Below, piece after piece: positions 42,423-51,300 of a stretch of DNA of 55,676 nucleotides; positions within the stretch are counted from its first letter, which is position 1, and the number at the start of each line of letters is the position of its first letter. The DNA comes from Burkholderiaceae bacterium. GTDB lineage: Bacteria > Pseudomonadota > Gammaproteobacteria > Burkholderiales > Burkholderiaceae_D. The position numbers were made by a program, and so were the translations under genes. The stretch spans positions 1 through 55,676 of the forward strand of contig SCTK01000008.1 of NCBI GenBank assembly GCA_004298905.1, written 5' to 3'. The notes beneath the pieces are model-generated. The model made no database searches, was not told the DNA's origin, and worked only from the letters and a program-made list of their open reading frames with translations.

Positions 42423-43310
42423 CTAAATCCAGAAACTCTGATGCCGTACCTTGGCTTCATACATGTTGCGGTCTGCGTGGGCCAGCAGTTCACTTTCACT
42501 GCTGCCATCCCGTGGATAAAGCGCACCGCCGATGTTGGCATGAATGGTGCCGGAAACCTGATCGACGAGAAAAGGTTGCGCGATGCTTGCGGAAATCGCC
42601 AGCGCGCGCGTTTCAAGGAGTTGATCGCTTGTGATGCCATCGAGCAGAATGACAAATTCGTCACCGCCAAAGCGAACGGCCAGATCGGATGGGCGTACAT
42701 GGTTGCGCACGCGTTCGGCCACCAGACGCAGCACGGTATCGCCGGTTTGATGGCCATAGGTGTCGTTGAACAGTTTGAATTTGGCCAGATCGAGAAACAG
42801 AATGCCAAAAGGTTTGCGCATATTCAGTGCAGCCTGTATCCACTGCGATAGCGGCAGCCGATTCGCCATTCCAGTCAGCGAGTCGTTGCGCGCTTCTGCG
42901 CTGGCCTGCTCAAGCGAATCCCGAATGGCGCGGGCATCGCGAACCACAGCGATCGACAGGCGTTCGCCGCGAATATCGACGTTGCTGATCGAAATCGAGA
43001 CCGGCACGATGTCCCCGGCTTTGTTCAGCGCCGGCAAGACCGGCCGTGTACCCATGATTCTCGGCTTGCCTTCCGAGCGGAAGCGTGCAGCATCGCCCGC
43101 GTGCCGGGCCCGATACATTGGCGGAATCAATATTTCCATCGGTTGCCCGACCAGCTCGCGGGCCGAGTAACTGAGCAGAGGCTGGACCGCGTCGTTGGCG
43201 AGAACAATCTTGCCACTGGCGTCAACCATGAGGATCGCATCGGGCAAGACATTCATCAGATCGCTGATGACTGGCAGGATGTCTGGAATCAGGGATGCGT
43301 CGTATTTCAT
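42423..43310 (-). CDS. PAS-GGDEF diguanylate cyclase
   Basis: A 295-residue soluble cyclase that makes c-di-GMP. The PAS domain (about 15-125, VLPDAILMVDASGKIVLAND) is of the type that can bind haem, flavin or other ligands; the ligand is unknown. The GGDEF domain (about 135-295) has DSLTGMANRLPL, FLDLAKFKLFNDTYGHQTGD and an intact GGDEF at 215-219. The inhibitory I-site RPSD (206-209) lies five residues upstream, so product inhibition is expected. It is upstream of srkA and downstream of dbpA (93-base gap). Confidence 0.93.
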   Translation of the reverse strand: MKYDASLIPDILPVISDLMNVLPDAILMVDASGKIVLANDAVQPLLSYSARELVGQPMEILIPPMYRARHAGDAARFRSEGKPRIMGTRPVLPALNKAGDIVPVSISISNVDIRGERLSIAVVRDARAIRDSLEQASAEARNDSLTGMANRLPLSQWIQAALNMRKPFGILFLDLAKFKLFNDTYGHQTGDTVLRLVAERVRNHVRPSDLAVRFGGDEFVILLDGITSDQLLETRALAISASIAQPFLVDQVSGTIHANIGGALYPRDGSSESELLAHADRNMYEAKVRHQSFWI

Positions 43311-43403
43311 TCACGCCTCATCGTTTGCATGGCGGTAGTCCATTTATCGGCAGAACCCGCTCTTTAACAAGGAATTGATATACGGTATGGCTACAGAAAA
43401 TTC

Positions 43404-44795
43404 TTATTCCGGCAGATCGACAAATCGCATCTTGAAACGCTTGCCCTTGATGTTACTCTGACTGAGCGTCCGCATGGCCTGTTCAGCAATGCGTCGATCC
43501 AGCGCAACATAGGTGGAAAACTCGCCGACGTTGATCTTGCCGACCTGTTCCTTGGTGAAGCCCGCATCGCCCGTGAGTGCGCCCAGCACATCGCCAGGCC
43601 GCAACTTGTCTTTCTTGCCGCCCATGATGCACAAGGTTCTCATGGGTGCACGCAAGGGGCCGCCTGCTGCGGGTTTGAGAGAGGACAATTCGAACCAGTT
43701 CACGCGGTTCTTTTGATAATCCTCGATCAACTTTACCCAGCGCATTTCGTTCGGCGCGCACAGGCTGAGCGCCAAGCCCTTGTTCTGACCGCGGCCGGTG
43801 CGGCCGATGCGGTGGATGTGCACCTCGGTGTCCTTGGTGACATCGACGTTGATGACGGCATCCAGACTTTGAATATCCAGCCCGCGTGCGGCCACGTCGG
43901 TAGCGACCAGCACGGAGCAACTCTGGTTGGCAAACAGCGTCAGAATCTCGTCGCGTTCGCGTTGTTCCAGTTCACCGTAAAGTGCGAGTGCGCTGAAGCC
44001 TTGCTGGCGCAATTCTTCCGCCAACTCGCGGCAATGAATCTTGGTATTGCAAAACGCCAGCGTCGAAGTCGGGCGGAAGTGATTGAGCAATTGCGCGACC
44101 GTCGCGTTGCGTTGTTCCGGCGCGATCTCGTAGAAACGTTGTTCGATGCGGCTGGCATCGTGCTGCGCTTCCACCTGCACTTCGGTGGGCCGGTTCAAAT
44201 AACGTGCGCTGGCTTTGCGAATGTCGTCAGGATAGGTGGCGGAAAACAGCAGGGTCTGACGCCGCGTGGGACAGGCGCTGGCAATGCCGGAAATTTCTTC
44301 TTCGAATCCCATATCGGTCATGCGATCCGCTTCATCCAGCACCAGCGTTTGCACGCGCGCGAGGTCAATGGTGCCACGCCCCAGATGATCGCGAATGCGG
44401 CCCGGCGTGCCCACCACGATATGCGCACCGTGTTCCAGCGAGCCGATTTGCGGCCCCATCGGTGAACCGCCGCATAGCGTCAGCACTTTGATGTTGTCGG
44501 CAAAACGCGCCAGGCGGCGCAATTCCTTCGCCACTTGATCGGCCAGCTCGCGCGTGGGGCAGAGCACCAGCGCCTGAATCGCAAACAGCGTCGGGTTGAG
44601 CGCGTGCAGAATGCCGATGCCGAAGGCGGCGGTCTTGCCGCTGCCGGTCTTGGCTTGCGCAATCAAGTCGCGCCGCTCCAGGATGATGGGCAGACTCTGC
44701 GCCTGGATCGGCGTCATGGTGTGATAGCCGAGCTGTTCGAGGTTGCTCAGCATCGCCGGACGCAAGGGCAGGCTGGAAAAGGAGAGGGTGGTCAT
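43404..44795 (-). CDS. dbpA: ATP-dependent RNA helicase DbpA
   Basis: A 463-residue DEAD-box helicase that remodels 23S rRNA during 50S subunit assembly. The Q motif (MTPIQAQSLP), motif I AKTGSGKTAAF, DEAD in VLDEADRM, motif III SAT and motif VI HRIGRTGR are all seen. The C-terminal domain (about 385-463: DKLRPGDVLGALTGDAGF, GKINVGEFSTYVAL, IKGKRFKMRFV) is the RNA-binding fold specific to DbpA, which recognises hairpin 92 of 23S rRNA. The length is close to E. coli DbpA (457 aa). Confidence 0.95.
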   Translation of the reverse strand: MTTLSFSSLPLRPAMLSNLEQLGYHTMTPIQAQSLPIILERRDLIAQAKTGSGKTAAFGIGILHALNPTLFAIQALVLCPTRELADQVAKELRRLARFADNIKVLTLCGGSPMGPQIGSLEHGAHIVVGTPGRIRDHLGRGTIDLARVQTLVLDEADRMTDMGFEEEISGIASACPTRRQTLLFSATYPDDIRKASARYLNRPTEVQVEAQHDASRIEQRFYEIAPEQRNATVAQLLNHFRPTSTLAFCNTKIHCRELAEELRQQGFSALALYGELEQRERDEILTLFANQSCSVLVATDVAARGLDIQSLDAVINVDVTKDTEVHIHRIGRTGRGQNKGLALSLCAPNEMRWVKLIEDYQKNRVNWFELSSLKPAAGGPLRAPMRTLCIMGGKKDKLRPGDVLGALTGDAGFTKEQVGKINVGEFSTYVALDRRIAEQAMRTLSQSNIKGKRFKMRFVDLPE

Positions 44796-44998
44796 GCGGG
44801 CCTAACATCTAACAGGTTTGATGGATCGGCAGTCTAACAGGCTGCAGACATCCCATTCACCGAGCGTGTCAGCTTATCTGCCTGAAATCCTTATGATTTT
44901 TCAAACTTGGCCGAAAACATGAGGGAAAGAATGGCGCCTGCAGGCGTCACCTCGCTATTGCAGCCTGACCTCGCCAAGCGCCGGACTGAAGAACCCCT

Positions 44999-46249
44999 AT
45001 GACCCCTATCGTAAAACGCAATACGCTTTACCATCTTCGCATGCTGGTCGATCGCGTGCCATCGATCCTGGCTTATTGGGATCGTGATCTGATCTGCCGC
45101 TTTGCCAATCGGGCTTATGAAAGCTGGTTCGGAATCAATCCGGACGATCTGATCGGCATGCCCATTGCCGATTTTCTGGGCCAGGAATTGTTTGTTAAAA
45201 ACGAATCTCATATTCGTAGCGTGCTCGATGGCCACGAGCAACTGTTCGAGCGTACCATCCTCGGGCCGGACGGGAGCGAACGCTACAGTCTGGTCAACTA
45301 CATCCCGCATGTCATGGATGGCGAGGTACTGGGTTTCATGGTGCTGGCCAGTGATGTCAGCAAGCTGAAGGAAGCGGAAAAAAACCTGCAGACGGAAGTG
45401 ACCGAGCGCAAACGTTTGCAGGCGGAACTGGTGCAATCGGACAAACTGGCATCGATCGGTCAACTGGCCGCCGGGGTGGCGCACGAAATCAATAATCCCA
45501 TCGGTTATGTGTTTTCCAATTTCGGGACGCTGGAAGATTATCTGGGCAAATTCTTCCAGATACTGTCTGCCTATGAGCAGGCCGAGTCCAGCATCAGTGA
45601 TCCGGCGGTGGCTGCCCGGTTGCGGGAGTTGCGTCAGGCGGTCGAGCTGGACTTCCTCAAGGAGGATATTCCCCAACTGATGCAAGAATCGAAACACGGG
45701 ATCGAGCAGGTGCGCCAGATTGTCCGTGCGCTGAAGGATTTCTCTCGTGTCGATTCATCGGACACGTGGCAGGCCACGAATTTGCACCAATGCATCGATA
45801 CGGCGTTGACGCTGGCCAACAGCGAAATCAAGCACAAGGCCGATATCGTCAAGCACTATGGCGAGATCCCAGAGGTTGAATGCCTGCCTTCGCAAATCAA
45901 TCAGGTTGTCATGAACCTGGTCGTCAACGCCGCGCAGGCGATGGGCGCAGTACGCGGCTGCATCACCATTCGCACTGGGGTCGAGGACGATCAAGTGTGG
46001 TTCTCGGTATCCGACAACGGTTCGGGCATTCCGCCGGAGACGCTCAAGCGCATCTTTGAACCGTTCTTTACCACCAAGCCGATCGGTCAGGGCACCGGTC
46101 TGGGCCTGTCGGTTTCCTACGGCATCGTGCAGAGACATAATGGCGCCATCGATGTCACCAGTGTGCCCGGTGGCGGCACGACGTTCCATATCACACTTCC
46201 CATCAGGCAGGAGAAACTTCTTGCCGAGGCGGAACAGGCCGACGCCTAG
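44999..46249 (+). CDS. PAS-containing sensor histidine kinase
   Basis: A 416-residue soluble kinase. A PAS domain spans about residues 15-128 (VPSILAYWDRDLICRFANRAY, ending VLGFMVLASDVSKLKEAE). The dimerisation box [20 protein letters not shown] carries His-162. The ATPase region has the N-box (VMNLVVNAAQAMG), G1 (DNGSGIP), F ([20 protein letters not shown]). Its kinase core is clearly paralogous to the operon kinase at 32839. No response regulator is adjacent, so it is an orphan whose partner may be one of the three regulators at 33863-37761. The ribosome-binding site before ATG 44999 is weak. It is divergent from dbpA. Confidence 0.92.
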   Translation: MTPIVKRNTLYHLRMLVDRVPSILAYWDRDLICRFANRAYESWFGINPDDLIGMPIADFLGQELFVKNESHIRSVLDGHEQLFERTILGPDGSERYSLVNYIPHVMDGEVLGFMVLASDVSKLKEAEKNLQTEVTERKRLQAELVQSDKLASIGQLAAGVAHEINNPIGYVFSNFGTLEDYLGKFFQILSAYEQAESSISDPAVAARLRELRQAVELDFLKEDIPQLMQESKHGIEQVRQIVRALKDFSRVDSSDTWQATNLHQCIDTALTLANSEIKHKADIVKHYGEIPEVECLPSQINQVVMNLVVNAAQAMGAVRGCITIRTGVEDDQVWFSVSDNGSGIPPETLKRIFEPFFTTKPIGQGTGLGLSVSYGIVQRHNGAIDVTSVPGGGTTFHITLPIRQEKLLAEAEQADA

Positions 46250-46332
46250 CGCACACCAGCACCATCACGGTCGTGCCATGATCCGTGGCTTGTCGTATGA
46301 TCGTAGCGCGTGGTTTTTCTTTCGGGGGACGT

Positions 46333-46656
46333 ATGAAAAACAGTAGCGTGCTGACAGCCCTGTTGTTGCCCATGGTGGCCGGTGCTCAACCCTTTGCCAG
46401 GGAATCGGCCTACGCGATTGAAGCGTGTCGCGCGGGCTGCTTTGCCGTGACAACACCGGGTGTGTTTTATACCGGCGTGGCGGCGCGGGCCTACCGGGTT
46501 TGCACCGTCGATGCGCACACCGCCATCATCAACGCCAATGGCGGCAGGGTGACGATTCCTGCGGGTACAGCCGGCGCGCATGGTTGCGTTGACATCAGCG
46601 GTTCGCAACTGATTCTGGAAACGGGGCAGGTATGGGTAGGCGTCTTGCCCGACTAG
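46333..46656 (+). CDS. Small hypothetical exported protein
   Basis: 107 residues, not recognised. A signal peptide covers about 1-18 (VLTALLLPMVAGAQ). The mature part has four cysteines (EACRAGCFAV, YRVCTVDAH and GCVDIS), which could form two disulfides, and is rich in Gly, Ala and Val, suggesting a small beta-sheet periplasmic protein. ATG 46333 is preceded by CGGGGGACGT; an in-frame ATG 16 codons earlier gives no signal-like start. It lies 83 bases after the PAS kinase and 72 bases before the TAXI gene on the same strand. Confidence 0.6.
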   Translation: MKNSSVLTALLLPMVAGAQPFARESAYAIEACRAGCFAVTTPGVFYTGVAARAYRVCTVDAHTAIINANGGRVTIPAGTAGAHGCVDISGSQLILETGQVWVGVLPD

Positions 46657-46728
46657 AATTGCTTGTATCTGCGATGTGTATGTGATTCACGTGAACGATG
46701 AGCAGGTATAAACATTCCTTCGAGGTGG

Positions 46729-48087
46729 ATGATGGCCGCTGCAAAAATTGAGTTTGGCAAATCTGCCGGGAAATTCCGCGAATTGTTTGGGCAAAGTGCC
46801 GCGCTGTCGGCAGTCCTGTTTGCACTGATAGCGCTGGCCCTGGGTCTGGCAGTGGTCATGTTTTTTCAAACGGCCGCGCCCACCCATCTGACGCTTGTCA
46901 GCGGCCCCGAAGGCAGTTCATCGCAACGATCTGCCGAGAAGTACAAGGCCATCCTGGCGCGGGAGGGCGTCAAGCTGAACGTTCTGCCTTCCACTGGCTC
47001 GGTCGATAATCTGAAGCAACTGACCGACCCGAAATCCAGAGTGGATGTTGGTTTTGTGCAGGGCGGGGATTTGCAGGGCATCAACATCGAGTATCTGGTT
47101 TCATTGGGCAGCGTGTCCTACCAGCCGCTGATGATTTTCTATCACGGTGCGCCGAAGAAGCTGCTGTCCGATTTCAAGGGCGACCGGATTGACATTGGCC
47201 CCGAAGGCAGCGGTTCGCATACGCTGGCACTGACCCTGCTCAAGGCAAATGGCATTGAGCCGAACGATGCGTCGCATACGCAATTCATCGATGTGCCCGA
47301 TGGCGATTCAAAGCGCGCATTGCTGGAAAACCGTATCGATGGGTTGTTCATGATGAGCGATTCAACGGCAGGTGCGTTGATGCGCGAGTTGCTGCATACG
47401 CCCGGTGTGCAGGTGTTCAACTTTGTCCAGGCCGACGCTTATGCGCGCCGCTTCAATTATCTGAACAAGCTGGAACTGCCGCGCGGCGCACTCGATTTCG
47501 GCAAGGACACACCCAGTGCCGATGTGAGTTTGATCGCCCCGACGGTGGAACTGATTGCGCGTGAAAACCTGCATCCAGCGCTTTCTGATGTGTTGCTGGA
47601 AGCAGCAAAGGAAGTGCACGGCAACGCCGGTCTGTTCAAGAAGCGTGGCGAATTTCCAGCCCCGCTGGAACAGCAATTCCGCATCAGTCCCGATGCGGCG
47701 CGCTACTACACCTCCGGCAAGAGTTTTCTTTATCGTTATTTTCCTTACTGGATCGCCAGCCTGATCAGCCGCACGCTGGCGATTATCGTTCCCATCATCC
47801 TGGTGCTGGTGCCCGCGCTGAAATTTGTCCCCATGCTCTATCGCTGGCGCATGCAGTCGCGCATCTATCGCTGGTACCGGGCGTTGCTCGATCTGGAGCA
47901 CAAAGCCTTCCGGCTGGAAGCTGAGGGCAAGAGCCTCACTGAACTGTTGGAACAGCTTGATCAGATCGACAGATCTGTCAGCAAGATCAAGGTTCCCGCT
48001 GCGTTCGCCGATCTGTTCTACGATTTGCGCGGGAACATCAGCTTTGTCCGCAGCCGTCTGGCCGGTACACCGCTCAAGGGCGATTGA
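46729..48087 (+). CDS. Membrane-tethered TAXI-family TRAP solute-binding protein
   Basis: A 452-residue protein with one N-terminal membrane helix (about 25-48), a TAXI-type periplasmic ligand-binding domain (about 52-330; LTLVSGPEGSSSQRSAEKYK, VDVGFVQGGDLQGI, IDIGPEGSGSHTLALTLL), a second helix (about 345-367, RTLAIIVPIILVLVPALKFVP) and a cytoplasmic helical tail (about 375-452) rich in Glu, Leu and Arg. Ordinary TRAP-TAXI receptors are free in the periplasm and work with a 4TM/12TM transporter, which is absent here. The double anchoring suggests sensing or regulation of a membrane process rather than transport. ATG 46729 or 46732 follows GAGGTGG. Confidence 0.85.
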   Translation: MMAAAKIEFGKSAGKFRELFGQSAALSAVLFALIALALGLAVVMFFQTAAPTHLTLVSGPEGSSSQRSAEKYKAILAREGVKLNVLPSTGSVDNLKQLTDPKSRVDVGFVQGGDLQGINIEYLVSLGSVSYQPLMIFYHGAPKKLLSDFKGDRIDIGPEGSGSHTLALTLLKANGIEPNDASHTQFIDVPDGDSKRALLENRIDGLFMMSDSTAGALMRELLHTPGVQVFNFVQADAYARRFNYLNKLELPRGALDFGKDTPSADVSLIAPTVELIARENLHPALSDVLLEAAKEVHGNAGLFKKRGEFPAPLEQQFRISPDAARYYTSGKSFLYRYFPYWIASLISRTLAIIVPIILVLVPALKFVPMLYRWRMQSRIYRWYRALLDLEHKAFRLEAEGKSLTELLEQLDQIDRSVSKIKVPAAFADLFYDLRGNISFVRSRLAGTPLKGD

Positions 48088-48160
48088 AAAAATTCCACAT
48101 TGCATCGTTGGCCGAGCGGGCATTTCATGAAAGCGAAAGCCGCGTCAGGCCGGCATGATG

Positions 48161-48967
48161 CTACCGGCGCGCCTTCTCATACAGCGGTTCCACCGTTGGC
48201 AAGAGGGATTCGATTTCCTGTACGCGGCTGGCGTCGGCTGGGTGGCTGCTGAGAAATTCCGGCGGATGCGCGCCCTGATTGGTTGCGATCATTTTTTGCC
48301 ACAACGTTACTCCTGCGTGCGGATCGTAACCGGCACGCGCGGCCAGTTCCAGACCGATGCGGTCGGCTTCGGTTTCATCGGTGCGGCTGAAGTTGGGTGC
48401 GACCAGCACTTTGTACACTCCGCCCGCGAGATTACTGGCACCTTCACTGCTGGTCGCCAGACCGATGAATGCTTCCGTCAACAGCGCCTGCGACACCTGC
48501 TCGCGTGAATGCTCGCGCAGCGCATGCGCGATTTCATGCCCCATCACCACGGCAATTTCCGCATCGCTCAGATGCAACTGATCGATCAGCCCGGAATAAA
48601 ACATGATCTTGCCGCCCGGCATGCAAAACGCATTCAATTCCTTGCTGCTGATCACATTCACTTCCCAGTTCCAGCCCGGCGCATCGGAGCGGAATACTCC
48701 CGTTTGTGGCGTGATGCGCTTGGCAATCGCGCGCACGCGCTGCAATTGCGCCGGATCCTGATTCAACGTCTTCTTGCTCGCCGCTTCCGACTGCAATTGC
48801 GTGTACGCCTTCAGTGCCATCTGGTTGACGTCCGCAGACGAGACTAATAACAACTGCTTGCGTTCGATACCGACGGCACCACTTTCCGTCGTACTCGAGC
48901 AACCGTTGAAAAGTATCAGCGGCAAAATCAGCAGTATCGGGGACAGAATTTTTTTAAATGAATGCAT
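48161..48967 (-). CDS. M48 family zinc metallopeptidase lipoprotein
   Basis: A 268-residue periplasmic lipoprotein protease of the LoiP/YggG type that degrades misfolded envelope proteins. The lipoprotein signal ends in LFNGC (Cys-23). The zinc motif HEIAH is in VVMGHEIAHALREHSREQ, and the third ligand is Glu in RTDETEADRIGLELAARAGYDP. ATG 48967 (MHSFKKILSP) is taken as the start because it places the lipobox normally; the ATG eight codons upstream would lengthen the polar N-region. The gene is monocistronic, convergent with the TAXI gene. Confidence 0.9.
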   Translation of the reverse strand: MHSFKKILSPILLILPLILFNGCSSTTESGAVGIERKQLLLVSSADVNQMALKAYTQLQSEAASKKTLNQDPAQLQRVRAIAKRITPQTGVFRSDAPGWNWEVNVISSKELNAFCMPGGKIMFYSGLIDQLHLSDAEIAVVMGHEIAHALREHSREQVSQALLTEAFIGLATSSEGASNLAGGVYKVLVAPNFSRTDETEADRIGLELAARAGYDPHAGVTLWQKMIATNQGAHPPEFLSSHPADASRVQEIESLLPTVEPLYEKARR

Positions 48968-49046
48968 GATGTTTTGGTCACGTGAAAACAAGAGATCGGC
49001 AACGGCGTTTCATTGACGTTGAATAGTAGAAAACATGGCCTGTCTC

Positions 49047-49622
49047 CTATTGCCGCAGTGTCGGGAACGGAACTCTCGGTTTTGTACTGCCGAATACCCG
49101 ATCCCAAAACCCACTGCTCACACCGTAGCAGCAATCCGGCTGCTCGGCGCGGTGATGCTGCGCATGCCAGCGCTTGCGCTGCCGCAGCCAGGCATTGTCG
49201 GCGCGCCAATGGTGGGTGGCATGATGCGTGATGGAGTAGGTCAGATAGCCGATCAGCACACCGAGTGTCAGCGCGCAGGCAGACCATAGCGCAGACAACA
49301 TCAGGGCCGGCAGGAAGATCAGCGCGGCAATCAATGTCGCGCTCAGCAGCGTCGGGGTATAGATCAACGCGGTGGGTCGCTGGTGGTGCTCCGCATGCCA
49401 GCGTCGAAACGGCTCCATGCCGTGCAGCACGAAGCGATGCAACGCGTATTCGATGAGGGTCCAACCCCCCAGACCAACCAGCGTGAATAGCAAGACTTCC
49501 AGCCGTTGCGTGCGTGGGGCGCCCACCAGCAGGAAAGCCGCCAATAGCATCACTGCGACGCTATAGAGCACGAAGTCGGCGCGGTATGCCGCTTTACTGT
49601 GTTCCAGTTTGAAAGCCCCCAT
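49047..49622 (-). CDS. Sterol desaturase/fatty acid hydroxylase family protein
   Basis: A 191-residue di-iron membrane oxygenase. Four hydrophobic segments are seen. The histidine clusters HRFVLHGMEPFRRWHAEHHQ (about 62-81) and HHATHHWRADNAWLRQRKRW continuing to HAQHH (about 129-153) fit the eight-His metal site of the superfamily. Size and His spacing are similar to small carotenoid/fatty-acid hydroxylase proteins; the substrate is unknown. It lies next to M48 on the same strand, with 79 bases between them. Confidence 0.85.
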   Translation of the reverse strand: MGAFKLEHSKAAYRADFVLYSVAVMLLAAFLLVGAPRTQRLEVLLFTLVGLGGWTLIEYALHRFVLHGMEPFRRWHAEHHQRPTALIYTPTLLSATLIAALIFLPALMLSALWSACALTLGVLIGYLTYSITHHATHHWRADNAWLRQRKRWHAQHHRAEQPDCCYGVSSGFWDRVFGSTKPRVPFPTLRQ

Positions 49623-49683
49623 GTGTTTCCTTTGTTTGACCTTATGGCAGCACCACGCTGAAAACGTGGTCTGCGCCCGTTAA

Positions 49684-49805
49684 GGAAGCGCTGATTTATT
49701 CGGAAATCAGATGCTCCGTCGCTCCTGCGCTAACCAGCGACTTGGCGCATACGGCCGCGCCAAGTCGCTGGTTAGCGCAGGAACGACGAATAAATCAGCG
49801 TTTCC
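49684..49805. mobile_element. Small hairpin MITE-like element
   Basis: A 122-bp nearly complete palindrome. The outer arms GGAAGCGCTGATTTATTCG (49684-49702) and 49787-49805 match with one mismatch. The inner arms (49723-49748 and 49757-49782, 26 bp, starting TCCTGCGCTAACCAGCGA) are exact reverse complements around an eight-base loop. There is no ORF inside. It lies between the hydroxylase and DUF3185 genes, at the 5' side of the former. It is unrelated in sequence to the element at 34379. Confidence 0.75.
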
Positions 49806-49866
49806 CTAGGTTCCTATTGTTACTGATTTTTGTTTGGGCAGGGCCACTATTTGAATGGCCGGGGCG

Positions 49867-50088
49867 CTATTTGTTCTTGACCCCGAACACCAGCAAAACA
49901 CCGCCAAGTGCGATCGCGCCCACGCCCATCCAGAGTGGAATATTGACAGTTTCTTTTTCCTGAACCGATAGGTGAATCGAGCCAACGTTGGCTTCGTGAG
50001 TCTCTTTGGTGTAACTGAAACCGCCATAGACCAACCCTAGAACCCCGCCCGCTATCAGTGCGATGGCGAGAATTTTTATTGCATTCAT
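49867..50088 (-). CDS. DUF3185 family small membrane protein
   Basis: 73 residues with two membrane helices (about 5-25, ILAIALIAGGVLGLVYGGF, and about 51-70, IPLWMGVGAIALGGVLLVFG) joined by a polar loop holding KETHEANVGSIHLSVQEKE. This is the pattern of DUF3185, a small-protein family common in environmental Betaproteobacteria and Gammaproteobacteria near stress genes. AGGAGA precedes the ATG. The small 49-aa membrane protein gene is upstream on the same strand, 67 bases away. Confidence 0.82.
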   Translation of the reverse strand: MNAIKILAIALIAGGVLGLVYGGFSYTKETHEANVGSIHLSVQEKETVNIPLWMGVGAIALGGVLLVFGVKNK

Positions 50089-50155
50089 TCATGTTCTCCT
50101 GTCGAGACAACAGAACCGCAGACATGCGCTGCAGCGTGGGAATATTTTCTGGCCG

Positions 50156-50305
50156 TTATAGTATCCGTCGACCCTGGATAAGGCGTACCAGAAGCATCAC
50201 GATGGCAACAATCAGCAGAATATGAATGAAGCCGCCGAGGGTGTAAGAACTGACCAGCCCTAACAGCCACAAGACAATCAAGATCACTGCAATGGTTCCG
50301 AGCAT
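50156..50305 (-). CDS. Lmo0937-type 49-aa membrane protein
   Basis: A 49-residue protein beginning MLGTIAVILIVLWLLGLVSS, with TLGGFIHILLIVAIVMLLVR as second helix and a basic end (LIQGRRIL). This matches the lmo0937 family of tiny two-helix membrane proteins, often induced by general stress. A strong AAGGAG site lies seven bases before ATG 50305. It is easy to miss because of its size. The DUF3185 gene follows on the same strand. Confidence 0.85.
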   Translation of the reverse strand: MLGTIAVILIVLWLLGLVSSYTLGGFIHILLIVAIVMLLVRLIQGRRIL

Positions 50306-50505
50306 TTTGTGCTCCTTCGCGTGGTTAAAAGTTCGAGATATCCTACGATGCCAATATAAGCGAACCGGAACTCAATGCCAGCGCAGCGCCAAAAATCAGC
50401 GTTCTCCTACAGGCTTGAGACAAATCGCGCACAGTGAAACGTAAAGGGCGAGCGAGGCTGAGAAAGCCAGCCGACTCCGGCACCTTTCGATCATCCAACT
50501 TCACG

Positions 50506-51033
50506 CTAGCGCCGATCCAGGTCCTCAATCGCATCGACCACCATGCCTGTGCCGATCGCAAGCAACAGAATATCGCTTGCTACGCGCACATAGCGATGGC
50601 CGGACGGCGGCGGCCCCAGACGCACCACAACATCGCGCGGCACTTCGTAATACACCACATCGCGCGGCAGACGTTCCCCTATATGCCATCTACGCGCCTG
50701 CCCGGGCGGCATGCAGCCGTTATGTTTCCTGGCCAGTCCCGGCGGGCAGTGTCCGGAACGATACCGCTCGTCGTAATATTCGCGGATTACTACACGATGC
50801 TGCTCGTTGAAATACTCCCGGCGGTTTTCTCTGCGATCTTCCCGCCTATCCTCATGACCTCTGTCCCGATCCCACCGGTCATCGCCCTTTCGTTCATGAT
50901 CGTTCCTGTCCTCATGCCTGTCCCTGTCGCCGCCCGCCCAAGGCGGATCGGCCAGCGCTACCCCCGTTGAGGTCAGCAAACCGACGATGACCATGGCGAG
51001 CATGGGCCGTTTGAATAAACGAATGTTTTTCAT
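50506..51033 (-). CDS. CigR/RcnB-like exported protein
   Basis: A 175-residue exported protein. The signal peptide (about 1-28, MLAMVIVGLLTSTGVALA) is followed by a very charged Asp/Arg/Glu/His repeat region (about 30-75, with DRDRHEDRNDHERKGDD), then a conserved CPPGLARKHNGCMPPGQARRW segment and YRYVRVASDILLLAIGTGMVVDAIEDL-type ending. The last two parts are typical of proteins annotated as CigR-like/RcnB family. The charged region may bind metal or be disordered. ATG 51033 (MKNIRLFK) follows GAGAGG. It groups with the small stress-type genes at 49867 and 50156. Its role is not known. Confidence 0.72.
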   Translation of the reverse strand: MKNIRLFKRPMLAMVIVGLLTSTGVALADPPWAGGDRDRHEDRNDHERKGDDRWDRDRGHEDRREDRRENRREYFNEQHRVVIREYYDERYRSGHCPPGLARKHNGCMPPGQARRWHIGERLPRDVVYYEVPRDVVVRLGPPPSGHRYVRVASDILLLAIGTGMVVDAIEDLDRR

Positions 51034-51300
51034 GATGAACCTCTCAATGATCAACCATCGATGAAGAAAGCCCGACGGAACATAGTGCGTGACTCGATCT
51101 GGTCAGCGCCTGTTTCATTGTAGTGACAAGGTTGCGCCGCAAGAGGTAGGACGCGGATATGTTTTACATCAGTCGCGTCCTACACCGGGGTCGATCCCAC
51201 CGTCTCGGTGGCAATCAACGCGAAGTCCGCCTGAGGGACTTTCAGATCATGATAGGAAAGATTTCAAAAACGCAAGCGTAGCCCGGATGCGGGCTATTAC

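Noticed and set aside
44891-45697. 268-codon minus-strand open frame over the PAS kinase
   Set aside because: It is antisense to the conserved PAS and H-box region and contains low-complexity shadow sequence only.
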